Shown: positions 26,063 to 35,224, counted from the first letter of the stretch. The stretch: 64,000 nucleotides of DNA from Peribacillus sp. ACCC06369 (GCF_030348945.1 NZ_JAUCEN010000002.1:620001-684000); one strand, 5' to 3'. Notes: generated from the letters alone by a model not told the origin. Made by a program: numbers and translations.

Positions 26063-27044
26063 TCACGAATCTAAAAAAGAGGAAGAAATCGATTTTATCA
26101 GCAAACCTTCCTTGCAAAAGGCCCTCAAAAAAACGAAAAGGTGGCAAACAATCAAGTATGTAATCATTGCTGTACTTACAACTACCATCCTGTTGACCAC
26201 TCTTTTCACAGGCAGTCAATACATTCTCAATAAACGGCTAGAGCATCAGGATAGTATATATGAGATGGTCCATGGGGCAAATATATCTTTTGGGGATAGC
26301 AGCCATGATTACAATTTATTTAGTGTAACAAGAGAAACTACATATCGTAAAAGCATTGGTGACCGTTCAATAGTATGGGATAAAAAGATCGAGAAAATCC
26401 CATTGTTCGGAAGGATAGACACCATTGAACGTGGAAGTGGAATGGTTGAAGTCAATGTTTTTAACGAAAAGGAGCAACGGACAGTCCGTTATAATGATTT
26501 CAATAATGAAAGAAAAATCGATTTTTATTATCCAGGTTTGTCCTATGACTATTTACCGGATGAACTTGATACTGCCGTTGGTTTGGACAAAAATACGTTA
26601 ATCGAGGTTGCCCTTTCCTTTAAGGAGCCAATGACTTTAGCAGAGATGGGGAAGCAGCTTGGCTATGAAAATGTAAATTGGCTATGGGTCGATACAACAA
26701 CTGTCGCTCAAATGGACAGAATGACAAAGGAGCTGGATTCTGATAGCTTAAAAACTAAGGGCGGTGGAGGTGCCTTTGGATTTGATGTCAGCCAAGAAGT
26801 TCCTTATTCTGGGGAAAGTGGGCAGGGGTTCATTCACACGTTGGAGCAACTGAGTAAAACAGACAGTCATAAAAGCTCTATTAAAGAAGCTCTGAAGGGA
26901 ATCAAGGAAAATACCCAATCTTCAAAAGGGGAAGTCCGTTTTAACGGGGCCGTCGTGACAGGTACGGCAGAGGAGTTTAGACGTTTCCAAAAACTAGATT
27001 TCATTCGCGCCTCCGTCATTGGCGCAACGATTGATAAGTATTGA
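26052..27044 (+). CDS. Anti-sigma factor, single-pass membrane protein
   Basis: This 330-residue protein has an N-terminal cytoplasmic part of about 35 residues (EIDFISKPSLQKALKKTKRW), one membrane span at about 38-58 (YVIIAVLTTTILLTTLFTG) and a large outside domain. This matches the sigma-factor-regulator N-/C-terminal families that pair with ECF sigma factors. The sigma-binding region is the N-terminal segment. The gene overlaps the sigma gene, so they are co-translated. It lacks a zinc (HxxxCxxC) motif. Confidence 0.82.
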   Translation: MSGNHESKKEEEIDFISKPSLQKALKKTKRWQTIKYVIIAVLTTTILLTTLFTGSQYILNKRLEHQDSIYEMVHGANISFGDSSHDYNLFSVTRETTYRKSIGDRSIVWDKKIEKIPLFGRIDTIERGSGMVEVNVFNEKEQRTVRYNDFNNERKIDFYYPGLSYDYLPDELDTAVGLDKNTLIEVALSFKEPMTLAEMGKQLGYENVNWLWVDTTTVAQMDRMTKELDSDSLKTKGGGGAFGFDVSQEVPYSGESGQGFIHTLEQLSKTDSHKSSIKEALKGIKENTQSSKGEVRFNGAVVTGTAEEFRRFQKLDFIRASVIGATIDKY

Positions 27045-27100
27045 AAGCAGGTAAATACTAAATGAACTTATCGATTAAAAAACCAGGAAAAATATAATAA

Positions 27101-27208
27101 TTGAAGATCAGGCTGCCATTTGGCAGTTTTTTTTCTTATGTAACGAACAGGTGCTTTACTTCATTGTCAGGAGCTGAACAGCAGCTCTTTTTCTTATGCA
27201 ATAAACAG
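27101..27208 (+). repeat. Composite intergenic repeat, tandem terminators
   Basis: Two terminator units in series: GGCTGCCATTTGGCAG with T8, then GAACAGGTGCTTTACTTC (5' module) and GGAGCTGAACAGCAGCTC with T5. The second 3' module is reduced to CAATAAACAG. Confidence 0.72.
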
Positions 27209-27347
27209 TGAATGAACAATTCCAGTTCTGCTGCATGGAAAGGGATTGATACTTGATATTATTACTGTTTTAATAATAGCCCATTCCTCACTTGATTTTC
27301 TCACATAAAATAATCATACGCCTATGGATAGTAAAGGAGGTGATTAC

Positions 27348-28017
27348 TTGGAAGAAAAAACATCTTCTAATAACCATTCTAAATATTTTGAACCATTCAT
27401 AAGTCCCAACCCAATTACTTCATTTAATCCCGTTCAGCGCTTTCCTAAAATTGATAAAACAGCATTTGTAAGTCAGTTTTCCAGTGTCATAGGTGATGTT
27501 ACCATTAGGAACAATGTTTATGTAGCTCCTAATGTAAGTATACGTGCGGATGAAGGAACCCCATTTTATATAGGTTTTAATACAAATATCCAGGACGGAG
27601 TAATTTTACATGGTTTTAAATAAAAGGATTTCAGTTGGAACAAAAAAGTATTCAATATTCATTGGAAATGAAGTGACCATTACTCATGGTGCCCTTGTTC
27701 ATGGTCCTTGTTATATCGCAGACAAGGTATTTGTTGGTTTTAATTCCATTGTTTATACGGCAATTGTAGGGAAAGGCGCATTTATTTCTTATAATGCAGT
27801 AGTAACAAATGGCGTTCGAATTCCACCTGATAGGTTCGTACCACCTGGAGCTAATATTGATTCTCAAGAAAAAGCGGATGCACTTTCGCCAGTACCAAAG
27901 GATGGTAATGAATTTGCAAATGCAGTTCAACGAGTCAATCAGGAATTTCCCGCATCTTATCACCTGCTATTTGGGATAAACCGTTGCTCCTGCGGATTTG
28001 CCTATGACCAACTTTAA
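27348..28017 (+). pseudogene. Gamma-class carbonic anhydrase gene with frameshift
   Basis: Two overlapping frames together give a left-handed beta-helix protein: [30 protein letters not shown], then in the next frame ITHGALVHGPCYIADKVFVG and VTNGVRIPPDRFVPPGANI. These match Cam-type gamma carbonic anhydrases; the three zinc-ligand His are visible (LHG, THG, VHG). The break lies near 27617-27627 in an A/T-rich run (GGTTTTAAATAAAAGG). AAAGGAGGTGAT at 27333-27344 points to a TTG start at 27348. Either the gene is inactive, or the shift is a sequencing error. Confidence 0.8.
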
Positions 28018-28071
28018 ACGTGAAATGGATGCTGGATCAGATCCTTTTCGCAAAGGACTCTTTATAGAAAC

Positions 28072-28240
28072 CCGAAGCTGTCATCTTGGCAGTTTTTTTT
28101 ATTGTAATTGGTGCAGTCCGGTTCACTGAATTGTGAGTTTGTGATGATTTGTACTTAAAGTAATGGACGCTTTACTTTAATAAGGAAGGTTGCTGTCTCA
28201 GCCTTTTTCTTATAGAATTAACGGGGCAGATAGTTTAATG
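28072..28240 (+). repeat. Composite intergenic repeats (two adjacent copies)
   Basis: First AAGCTGTCATCTTGGCAGT with T8. Then a leader (GATTTGTACTTAAAGTAATG), GGACGCTTTACTTTAATAAG (5' module), GGTTGCTGTCTCAGCC with T5, and AATTAACGGGGCAGATAG (3' module). Confidence 0.72.
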
Positions 28241-28267
28241 ATTGTACAACTGGTAAACTCCCAGTAA

Positions 28268-28360
28268 TTCCCATACAGGAGAATTAGAAAATAGGCTAAA
28301 ATAGATTTAGACAAGCCTTAAGAACTGAAATGGAGGTTTTGGTGTTGAAACCACATATTT
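28268..28360 (+). pseudogene. Truncated relic of a small membrane-protein gene
   Basis: The segment matches 39105-39210, where it leads into the intact gene at 39183: shared stretches include AATAGGCTAAAATAG/AATAAGCTAATATAG, AACTGAAATGGAGGTTTTGG and GTTGAAACCACATA. Here the frame stops after six codons. It looks like a duplicated gene start left behind after deletion of the body. Confidence 0.6.
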
Positions 28361-28439
28361 AGGGAAATGGTTACTTTACCTTTGATTTTGTCGATCTATG
28401 TTTATTTCATTACTGATTCCGGATATATTAATATATTTT

Positions 28440-28520
28440 CACTAACAGTTTCTTACTTCAATAAGGATGGTTGCTGGAGCAACTTATTTGTTATACTACG
28501 ATTGGGGAAATTAGTTTAAG
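28440..28520 (+). repeat. Composite intergenic repeat, degenerate
   Basis: ACTAACAGTTTCTTACTTCA then AATAAGGATGGTTGCTGGAG and GGGGAAATTAGTTTAAG are worn versions of the three modules. The terminator tail is lost. Confidence 0.55.
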
Positions 28521-28625
28521 TTCATTTTTTCACAGAAACTATATTTTAACAAAAAGTAATAGTAGAATACTTTAATCTATAAATAATTATAATAGACTAT
28601 GATATAGTTATAATGAGACAGAAAA

Positions 28626-28690
28626 GGTGTGTTCCTAGGTCGCGCCTGGCTTTTTGTGAGACCTAAGCAGGAGCGCCTACATCTTTTTTG
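28626..28690 (+). promoter_or_regulatory. Structured leader with terminator-like end before mqo
   Basis: TAGGTC (28636-28641) pairs with GACCTA (28660-28665). Outside it AGGTGTGTTCC can pair loosely with GGAGCGCCT, and ATCTTTTTT follows. The position, just upstream of the mqo ribosome site, suggests either a terminator of an upstream leader or an attenuator. I do not recognise a known riboswitch class. Confidence 0.45.
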
Positions 28691-28717
28691 CAAATATAGC
28701 GGATAAGGAAGGTTATA

Positions 28718-30223
28718 ATGAGCAACATACAGAATAAAACAGACGTTATCTTAATTGGTGGCGGAGTCATGAGCGCGACTTTGGGATCATTACTGAAAGA
28801 AATAGCACCGGAATGGGAAATCAAAGTGTTCGAGAAGCTCGCAAACGCAGGAGAAGAAAGCTCTAACGAATGGAATAATGCGGGTACGGGACATTCTGCA
28901 CTGTGTGAGCTTAACTATACATCCGAAAAATCTGACGGATCTATAGATATTAGCAAAGCTATCAATATTAATGAACAGTTCCAAGTTTCAATGCAGTTTT
29001 GGTCTTATCTTGTAAACAGTAAGCTGATTAATAATCCGCAAGACTTTATCATGCCATTGCCTCATATGAGTATGGTACAAGGGGATAAAAATGTAGAGTT
29101 TTTAAAGAACCGCTTTAAAGCGCTATCAAACAATCCTCTATTCAAAGGTATGGAGTATTCCGATGACCCAGCCAAACTGATGGAATGGATACCGCTTATC
29201 ATGCAAGACCGCCTATCGAATGAACCTATTGCGGCCACGAAAATAGACTCTGGTACAGATGTTAACTTTGGTGCTTTAACACGCATGATGTTTGATCACT
29301 TAAAGACTAAAAACGTCGATATCAAATACAAACATAGTGTTGATAATCTTAAACGTACTAGTGATGGCTCATGGGAATTAAAAGTGCGTAATGTCGATAA
29401 CGGTAGCGTAGAACACCATACTGCTAAATTCGTCTTTATTGGAGGCGGGGGCGGAAGCCTGCACTTACTGCAAAAATCCGGTATTCCTGAAGGGAAACAC
29501 ATTGGCGGATTCCCAGTAAGCGGGTTTTTCATGGTGTGTAATAATCCGGACGTCGTTGCACAACATCATGCAAAAGTATACGGAAAAGCTAAAGTTGGTG
29601 CTCCACCAATGTCTGTTCCGCATCTTGATACACGATATATCAATAATGAAAAATCGTTGCTATTTGGACCATTTGCCGGATTCTCACCGAAGTTCTTAAA
29701 AACAGGTTCAATGTTAGATTTAATAACTTCCGTAAAACCGAATAATGTCTTGACTATGTTGGCGGCAGGCGCAAAAGAGATGTCATTGACAAAATACCTG
29801 ATCCAGCAAGTCATGTTATCGAAAGAACAGCGCATGGAAGAGCTACGTGAGTTTATCCCGAACGCTAAGACCGAGGAATGGGATTTAGTAGTAGCTGGCC
29901 AACGTGTACAAGTAATCAAAGATACTGCTGAAGGCGGCAAAGGTACGCTTCAATTTGGAACGGAAGTTGTAAGTGCCTCTGATGGCTCGATTGCAGCATT
30001 ACTAGGTGCTTCTCCAGGTGCTTCTACTGCTGTTCACGTTATGCTTGAGGTAATTAATAAATGCTTCCCGCAACGTATGAAAGAGTGGGAACCAAAAATT
30101 AAAGAAATGATTCCTTCCTATGGCGAGTCATTAATGGAAAATCCAGAGCTTCTGAAAGAAATTCACTCTTCAACAGCAGAGACGCTTGGTCTAAGTAAAA
30201 AAAAAGAGCTAGTTTATAGTTGA
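28718..30223 (+). CDS. mqo: Malate:quinone oxidoreductase
   Basis: This 501-residue FAD enzyme has the N-terminal dinucleotide fold [20 protein letters not shown] and the MQO hallmarks [32 protein letters not shown] and [17 protein letters not shown]. It oxidises malate to oxaloacetate and passes electrons to the quinone pool at the membrane. AAGGAAGG is 9 bases upstream. Length is normal for the family. A strong terminator follows. Confidence 0.95.
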   Translation: MSNIQNKTDVILIGGGVMSATLGSLLKEIAPEWEIKVFEKLANAGEESSNEWNNAGTGHSALCELNYTSEKSDGSIDISKAININEQFQVSMQFWSYLVNSKLINNPQDFIMPLPHMSMVQGDKNVEFLKNRFKALSNNPLFKGMEYSDDPAKLMEWIPLIMQDRLSNEPIAATKIDSGTDVNFGALTRMMFDHLKTKNVDIKYKHSVDNLKRTSDGSWELKVRNVDNGSVEHHTAKFVFIGGGGGSLHLLQKSGIPEGKHIGGFPVSGFFMVCNNPDVVAQHHAKVYGKAKVGAPPMSVPHLDTRYINNEKSLLFGPFAGFSPKFLKTGSMLDLITSVKPNNVLTMLAAGAKEMSLTKYLIQQVMLSKEQRMEELREFIPNAKTEEWDLVVAGQRVQVIKDTAEGGKGTLQFGTEVVSASDGSIAALLGASPGASTAVHVMLEVINKCFPQRMKEWEPKIKEMIPSYGESLMENPELLKEIHSSTAETLGLSKKKELVYS

Positions 30224-30240
30224 TTTTGATTTTTACACAG

Positions 30241-30280
30241 GAACCTTTGATCTATCTATGGATTGAAGGTTCTTTTTTTT
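30241..30280 (+). terminator. Terminator of mqo
   Basis: GAACCTT (30241-30247) and AAGGTTC (30266-30272) pair and eight T follow. Confidence 0.82.
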
Positions 30281-30303
30281 GTCATAAAGAGTAATTTCCT
30301 AAT

Positions 30304-30346
30304 TCAATTAACCGATGCATTACTTCGATAAGGAAGGTTGCTGTTT
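30304..30346 (+). repeat. Composite intergenic repeat, 5' part only
   Basis: CAATTAACCGATGCATTACT TCGATAAGGAAGGTTGCTG is the 5' module and left arm of the hairpin. The right part is missing. Confidence 0.55.
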
Positions 30347-30551
30347 GGATCTAGTATGAACGAAATGTAAAACAATGTAAGTGTCTATCGCCTACGAAGT
30401 AGTTTGGTTTAATAAGATGCATTCCATCTGTTTAATTGAGTGCCAGCTCATGTTATAATGGATAACCTAAGATAAATACTACTTTTACTTATAATTGAAC
30501 GGATGCCAAGAAAAGCCTCCGCATAGCGATAAAATATGGAGGTGTAAGAGA

Positions 30552-30761
30552 ATGAATAAACAATGGACAATTGGCAAAATTAAAGAATTTGTTGAGAACA
30601 ATTCGGAAAGTAAGTTGCTAACGACTGAATATCACGGTTTTTCTCAAAAGTTACTATTTAAATGTGCATGTGGTAGCAACTTTGAAAAAACATTTACGAA
30701 ATTTAAAAATAAAAACCAACGTAAATGTGACGTGTGCCAACCGCCTAAAGCGTCACGATAA
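30552..30761 (+). CDS. Small zinc-ribbon-like protein, unknown function
   Basis: This 69-residue protein has LLFKCACGSNFEKTFTKFKN and KCDVCQPP, two Cys-x-Cys / Cys-x-x-Cys knuckles that could bind one zinc. I recognise it only as a treble-clef-like small protein of the kind found near mobile DNA. GGAGGTG is 8 bases before ATG 30552; the frame is open further upstream without a ribosome site. A terminator-like hairpin (AGTGCC...GGCACT) lies at about 30779-30822. Confidence 0.65.
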   Translation: MNKQWTIGKIKEFVENNSESKLLTTEYHGFSQKLLFKCACGSNFEKTFTKFKNKNQRKCDVCQPPKASR

Positions 30762-31282
30762 CGTATAGCGAATAAACGAAGTGCCCATTTCTATTAAAGA
30801 GAAGTTGGCACTATTTTTATTAGTTCATTAAGGAAGTATGAAGCACGGTCAAACTATATTTCTAAGTTACATGCTCAAAGGCACAAAGCAGGGTTAACCC
30901 TGAAAAAACTAAAATATTTCTAGTACATAGGTTCGAAATACCTCTGCAGATGGCCGATCACTTCGTTTATCACGTATCGAAAACTCAATTTTATTAGAAA
31001 GGTAAGGATAAATCATTCAACTGATCTATCCTTCTTTTTTTTTATCAAAATTCTAGTACTACTTTCTTACCTTTAAGAATTATGATTGTACGATAACAAA
31101 AAACCGGATACACATAGTATCCAGTCGACCTACATACATGTAATGTTAAAGAAAAGTGAAAGTTATAGTTTAACTTTGCGTGCCGTTACAGAGCTCATGG
31201 TGTAAAAATCGAGTGCTATTATAAGACCTAACGAGGACAATTAAAAAAAAGCAAAAATAAAAGCCTAACGAAGATTAGGCTT
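30762..31282. other. Intergenic stretch with three hairpins and no gene
   Basis: Hairpins lie at about 30779-30822, 31005-31043 (AAGGATA...TATCCTT plus nine T) and 31259-31284. Between 30838 and 31000 I see no coding frame; that stretch ends at a strong terminator, so an untranslated transcript could lie there. Confidence 0.4.
31005..31043 (+). terminator. Orphan rho-independent terminator
   Basis: AAGGATA and TATCCTT pair around a 16-base loop, followed by a nine-base T run. No plus-strand gene precedes it closer than 30761. Confidence 0.7.
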
Positions 31283-31284
31283 TT
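31259..31284. terminator. Terminator of the small minus-strand gene
   Basis: AAAAGCCTAA and TTAGGCTTTT form a perfect 10-bp stem with a 6-base loop. It overlaps the TAA of the minus-strand gene by two bases. Confidence 0.75.
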
Positions 31285-31411
31285 ATTTTTTGGCTTTTAT
31301 TTGATTCATTTCTGCCAGAATTTCTTTAGCACGCTGCTCAGCACGTTCATAATTTCTTTCCTCAACTTCGATGAGCTTTCCATCAATTATAAAATTATAA
31401 TGGTATTTCAT
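31283..31411 (-). CDS. Small 42-residue protein, unknown
   Basis: This short frame begins with ATG at 31411, 8 bases after GGAGGA, and reads MKYHYNFIIDGKLIEVEERN followed by YERAEQRAKEILAEMNQIKA and KK. The second half is a probable amphipathic helix. Start signal, codon use and the terminator directly after it support a real gene. I do not know the function. Confidence 0.65.
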   Translation of the reverse strand: MKYHYNFIIDGKLIEVEERNYERAEQRAKEILAEMNQIKAKK

Positions 31412-31545
31412 TGAACAATTCCTCCTTCTTTGTTGTTCCATAATATAACATATTTTTATATGTTTTTTCCTTTGAAAATGTAAAGATTAGATTTTTAAAG
31501 TTCACGGTCAAACCGCGTTTTGGGTCCTGTAGTGTGAACGACACT

Positions 31546-31758
31546 TCACACGTTATTATAGGTAAAAAAGTGATTTTTTATGAAAGTGGTAGGGCGTACC
31601 TTTAAGTCTTTCCTCGAACTCATTTGGATCCCTGCGGATTTGTAACTGAATCTTCTATCAATGGAGGGTAAACATTGTTTACCTTGACCTGCTTGATATG
31701 CTTCTCTTCTTGTGCTCTCTATGTTGTATCCATCATCGATTGAACTACCTATCATCAT
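31546..31758 (-). CDS. Possible 70-residue protein, unknown
   Basis: The frame starts at ATG 31758 with AAGGAG 9 bases upstream. The product (SSIDDGYNIESTRREAYQAG, then SYKSAGIQMSSRKDLKVRP) has no recognisable family or membrane span. The ribosome site is the main argument; the basic, low-complexity composition argues against. Confidence 0.3.
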   Translation of the reverse strand: MMIGSSIDDGYNIESTRREAYQAGQGKQCLPSIDRRFSYKSAGIQMSSRKDLKVRPTTFIKNHFFTYNNV

Positions 31759-32091
31759 AACGTCATGCTCCTTGCTTACTCATAGCATGATACATCAACC
31801 ATCATAAGCATAACGAAATAACGCATTAGCCATATCATCTATCATTGGTAGGGATACACAACAGACTGCACCTCACAGTCACTGCTGGTTCACTCATTGA
31901 AAAGCATACTGATAGAACATATGATTCACCATCACTGTACCTGTAGCAACCTACCTTCATTACCTTATATAGGGGGAGCATCAGGATAATGCTTATTTAC
32001 AACGATAAGCATTCTGATACAAGTCATATGGACATTATGAACTCTATTTTGTAGGTGATTGGATTGTGTCTAAAAAGGCTCTACACTATTG

Positions 32092-32143
32092 AGATTGTGA
32101 AAAAATGTACTTAAACTAAAGGGGCAGGATAGTTCCATAAGGA
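32092..32143 (+). repeat. Composite intergenic repeat lacking the terminator
   Basis: The leader AGATTGTGAAAAAATGTACT runs directly into TTAAACTAAAGGGGCAGGAT and AGTTCCATAAGG. The 5' module and hairpin are missing, as if recombination between the two similar modules deleted them. Confidence 0.7.
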
Positions 32144-32309
32144 ATACTAATATTAGATCTAACGAGGAACTTATTTTAAGGAGGAAAACATGAGCTTTTA
32201 GCATGATTTTCATCTTATTTCTAAGACAACTAATATAAACGTCAGTTCTATAAAAGAACGAAAAAATCTCTAATCTAAACTTTTAGAGATTTTTTTAATG
32301 TAAAAACAC

Positions 32310-32334
32310 AACTTTTATTTAGTTAATACGTCTA
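32310..32334 (+). promoter_or_regulatory. ECF-type promoter of the second sigma operon
   Basis: AAC (32310-32312) and CGTCTA (32329-32334) with 16 bases between, the same as at 25512-25540. Cross-recognition between the two sigma factors is possible. Confidence 0.7.
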
Positions 32335-32369
32335 AGTATTGAACATTCAAGAAAAGGAGGGTTGGTAAC

Positions 32370-32897
32370 TTGTCGAAGTACAGAAAAGAAGAAATTGCAG
32401 ATTGGTATGACCAACATAGTAAATCCATTTTAAGTTTTATTTTATTGATGGTTAAGGATTATCAACAAGCAGAGGATTTGACCCATGATACCTTTGTAAA
32501 AGCGTATTTATATCATAATTTATTTAATCAGCATTCCAGTGAAAAAACATGGCTATTCAGTATCGCTCACAATTTAACGGTTGATTTTTTAAGAAAACGC
32601 AAACCCAGCAGGTTCTTTAAAGAAGTATTTCTTTTGCAAAAGGACAATAACTCATTGCCTGAAGAAATGATTCAAATAAAAGAGGAATCATTTGAACTAT
32701 ATAAAGCGTTAGGGGAAATCAAAGATACATATCGAAAGGTGATCATTTTAAGAAAGATCAAAGGTTTTTCTATTGAGGATACGGCAAAGATATTGAACTG
32801 GTCTGAGAGTAAAGTTAAATCGACTCTTTTTAGAGCTATTCCAGCATTGAAAAAACAATTAATAAAGGAGGGGTATTTGGATGAAAAAGCAATATGA
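32370..32897 (+). CDS. ECF-type RNA polymerase sigma factor
   Basis: This 175-residue protein has region 2 (LMVKDYQQAEDLTHDTFVKA, then EKTWLFSIAHNLTVDFLRKR) and region 4 (YRKVIILRKIKGFSIEDTAK, then WSESKVKSTLFRAIPALKK). It starts with TTG 32370 behind AAGGAGGG. The end overlaps the next gene by 17 bases. Confidence 0.86.
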   Translation: MSKYRKEEIADWYDQHSKSILSFILLMVKDYQQAEDLTHDTFVKAYLYHNLFNQHSSEKTWLFSIAHNLTVDFLRKRKPSRFFKEVFLLQKDNNSLPEEMIQIKEESFELYKALGEIKDTYRKVIILRKIKGFSIEDTAKILNWSESKVKSTLFRAIPALKKQLIKEGYLDEKAI

Positions 32898-33969
32898 AGA
32901 TACTGATTTTGATAGTTCCTTAAAGAAATTAAATTCCGATTTAATGTGGAAGACGAAACAAAAACAAGATCTCAAAAACCGAATTAGTACTGATATTGAA
33001 AAGTTGGAATCCCAAGAGAAAAATAAGAACCCTATCCTATCAACTGGTATCAAAAAAGTAAGTTTGATTCGTAAGTTAGCATACTCTAGTATCGCGCTGA
33101 TCATATTATTCGGTTTATTTATTGGCTCTACATTTGTCTCTCCAGCTATGGCAGAAGTGGTCTCAAAGATTCCTTTTTTAAACTCCATTATTAATGAAAA
33201 ATCGGTTGGCGTCATGATTAAAGAAGCGTTAAAGAAAGAGGGCTACAACTTTAGTGGTACTACTATTGACTATACCAAAAAGGAAATCACCATAACTGTA
33301 GAAGGTAATAAACAGTATTATAAAAGTGTTAAAGATGAGATTGAGAGTATTGTGAAGGATGTATTACAATCAAAGAAATATGATGCTTATAAAATTAAAG
33401 TAGAAAGATACAAGGAATACGTCGATGTCCTTAGCGAGAAAGATAAAATACAGAAAGAAAAACAGGCTAAGGAGGACATGGAACTTTGGAAGGCTCTTGA
33501 TAAAGTGTTTGAAAAGTATCACATCTTACAATATGGTGTGAATCCCTCTTATAAGACAGTAGAAATAGACTTACCGGACACCGAGACAAATACAGATGAA
33601 ATTAAAAAAGAAGTTAGTAAAATAGTACAGACAATAACAAACGAACAATACACAGTTAAAATTAAAAAAATTGATATGAAAAAAGAAGATCAAGATGAAA
33701 GATGGCGGAAAATTTTAGATTCTGTTACTGATGAATTAATCGGTAAAAAAGGTTATAAAGTTACGTTGACTGGATATTCAATTAACCCAGAACCTAGGAT
33801 TGATATATGGACTTCTATAAAAAGCTCGGATTCTGATTCAAGGGAACATGGAGATACTATCGAAAAGGTCCTTAAAGAATATATAAATTCTAAAGAAATG
33901 CAACCATTGGTTAAAAATGATTCATACAAAATTAATGTATACAGTAAGGATAAAAAGAAAATAAATTAA
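32881..33969 (+). CDS. Probable anti-sigma protein with DUF4030-type outside domain
   Basis: This 362-residue protein has a basic N-terminal region of about 60 residues, one span at about 68-85 (SIALIILFGLFIGSTFVSPA) and a long charged outside part with repeated Lys/Asp-rich beta segments (YKIKVERYKEYVDVL; YTVKIKKIDMKKEDQD). The layout and the overlap with the sigma gene mark it as the cognate regulator. It resembles DUF4030-containing proteins of Bacillus. AAAGGAGGGG precedes the ATG. Confidence 0.75.
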   Translation: MKKQYEDTDFDSSLKKLNSDLMWKTKQKQDLKNRISTDIEKLESQEKNKNPILSTGIKKVSLIRKLAYSSIALIILFGLFIGSTFVSPAMAEVVSKIPFLNSIINEKSVGVMIKEALKKEGYNFSGTTIDYTKKEITITVEGNKQYYKSVKDEIESIVKDVLQSKKYDAYKIKVERYKEYVDVLSEKDKIQKEKQAKEDMELWKALDKVFEKYHILQYGVNPSYKTVEIDLPDTETNTDEIKKEVSKIVQTITNEQYTVKIKKIDMKKEDQDERWRKILDSVTDELIGKKGYKVTLTGYSINPEPRIDIWTSIKSSDSDSREHGDTIEKVLKEYINSKEMQPLVKNDSYKINVYSKDKKKIN

Positions 33970-33973
33970 ATAA

Positions 33974-34001
33974 AAAGACCCCAATTGGTGGCCTTTTTAA
34001 T
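33974..34001 (+). terminator. Terminator of the second ECF operon
   Basis: AAAAAGACCCCAATTGGTGG followed by CCTTTTT can fold into a short stem flanked by A and T runs directly behind the stop codon. Confidence 0.55.
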
Positions 34002-34035
34002 GTACAATTCTTACAATTATGTATGCACTTAAACT

Positions 34036-34414
34036 CCCATGAAAATTAAAAAAGCACAAAATCTAGAAAAAACCACAACAAAATAGACTCAGTAAAAACG
34101 CTTTTTAAAAAAGGCTGAGCCTTATGAGTAATCTGATTGAGTTTGGTAAATCGTTAAACAAAAACCTCCAATCATACTTAAATTAGGTAGAGGCTAGCGC
34201 GACGACCAAAAAAGGATTAATCTCCCATGAGTGCTACCCATAAAGGGCGCGACAGTCGGTGGTACACCGTGGTCGTCGGAGTCAGACTAACGGATGGGCT
34301 CAAAGGCACCATAGTTCAACGACCTTCTTCGCCAGCCATTAAAACATTATCGACATAGAGACCAATTTTCATTCTCTGTGGTGAAGCGTTGATTTTTGCG
34401 CTTCATGGATGGCT
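34036..34414 (+). mobile_element. 379-bp structured noncoding element, copy 1
   Basis: The sequence is nearly identical to 39862-40240 and 51833-52210. It has no ORF. It begins CCCATGAAAATT and ends TTCATGGATGGCT, so CCATGAA and TTCATGG are short inverted ends. Inside, CGACGACC pairs with GGTCGTCG across about 60 bases holding smaller hairpins. GAAGCGTTGATTTTTGCGCTTC near the 3' end pairs with one G-U, where the other copies have G-C, so the stem is kept. It is inserted between AAACT and AACGGGTGCG of a composite repeat. Here the leader of that repeat is worn (TGTATGCACTTAAACT). Confidence 0.8.
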
Positions 34415-34440
34415 AACGGGTGCGTTAGTTGATTAAGGAT
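34415..34440 (+). repeat. Composite-repeat 5' module behind element copy 1
   Basis: AACGGGTGCGTTAGTTGATT plus AAGGA directly follows the element. It is the continuation of the interrupted 5' module. Confidence 0.7.
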
Positions 34441-34502
34441 CACAAAAATAATCTATCTTTTTTATAAAATAATCAAGAAGATTAAAAATATATGTTGTTC
34501 GA

Positions 34503-34535
34503 AAAAGGGGAGGGTATAGATTGCCTTCCCCTTTG
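34503..34535 (+). terminator. Rho-independent-type hairpin
   Basis: AAAGGGGAGG and CCTTCCCCTTT pair around a loop of about 11 bases. No gene lies directly upstream; it may end transcription coming from the interrupted repeat. The rest of 34415-34788 is AT-rich without a gene. Confidence 0.6.
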
Positions 34536-34788
34536 TGTATACAGATAAATTTATATGACTGTATTGTTTATAATGTACTCGATTTTGTATCTCAAAACAG
34601 TTTAGAGATTGAATTGGTGCGGTTTTGAGTGGATTAATAACTCTATGTACTCAAATTCATGTCCCCAATGTACTTATCTTTGTGTCTTCGTACAATTGGA
34701 AAAGCCCTTCTCTGGAACAGGCATTTTTTTCTACCTTTCATAAGAACATTAGTTCGTATATGATAAATAAAAAGGAGGGATCTTTCTG

Positions 34789-35129
34789 ATGAGTACAATT
34801 CGTGATAGAGGGCTCGTTAAATGGCAAGCAGCGCTGATTATGCCAGAACATAAAGCTTTAAATAAAAAAATGGGTGTGATTACTTCCTAAATAAAAAACC
34901 TGTCCTAGATGAATACCAGGTTGAAGAATTTGAAAACAACATTCATTATGCGATGGAATATCATTTACCGATAAGTTTTAGATTGCATAACGATGGAAAT
35001 CCAATTGAACTGCATGGATACTGTGTGTATATTGATCCTGTCACGAAAGTGTTAAGTATTCAGAAGAAAGATAGTTTCTTTGAGAAAATTAAATTTAATG
35101 AAATTATTAATGTAATCGTTGAGGATTAA
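34789..35129 (+). pseudogene. YolD-like protein gene, frameshifted
   Basis: ATG 34789 behind AAAGGAGGG begins STIRDRGLVKWQAALIMPEH, the N terminus of YolD-like proteins, which are usually encoded beside a UvrX/DNA polymerase Y gene. The frame stops at 34890. The next frame continues the family: KPVLDEYQVEEFENNIHYAM to IKFNEIINVIVED, stop 35127-35129. A one-base change in the seven-A run near 34862-34868 explains the break. No uvrX gene is nearby. Confidence 0.78.
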
Positions 35130-35172
35130 AACATTATTTGTACATATTCTGTAGTGCGTCATGAACACAAAA

Positions 35173-35200
35173 AAGCTTCACACAATTAAGTGTGAAGCTT
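35173..35200. terminator. Bidirectional terminator
   Basis: AAGCTTCACAC (35173-35183) and GTGTGAAGCTT (35190-35200) form a perfect 11-bp stem flanked by A and T-rich sequence. It can serve the YolD relic and the tRNA fragment. Confidence 0.8.
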
Positions 35201-35224
35201 GATGTAATAGCGATTCTTCGCTAT

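Larger units (their letters stand above)
31759..32369. other. Intergenic region with hairpins and a repeat relic
   Basis: A perfect hairpin (GATAATGCTTAT...ATAAGCATT, 31982-32018) lies in the middle. A composite repeat without its terminator lies at 32092-32143. The stretch 32103-32230 resembles 57838-57955. A terminator-like hairpin (AAAAAATCTCTAA...TTAGAGATTTTTT) lies at 32262-32297. I see no gene. Confidence 0.45.

Noticed and set aside
27652..27963. 103-codon minus-strand frame within the carbonic anhydrase
   Set aside because: It mirrors the coding frame of the pseudogene and shows no start signals or family match.
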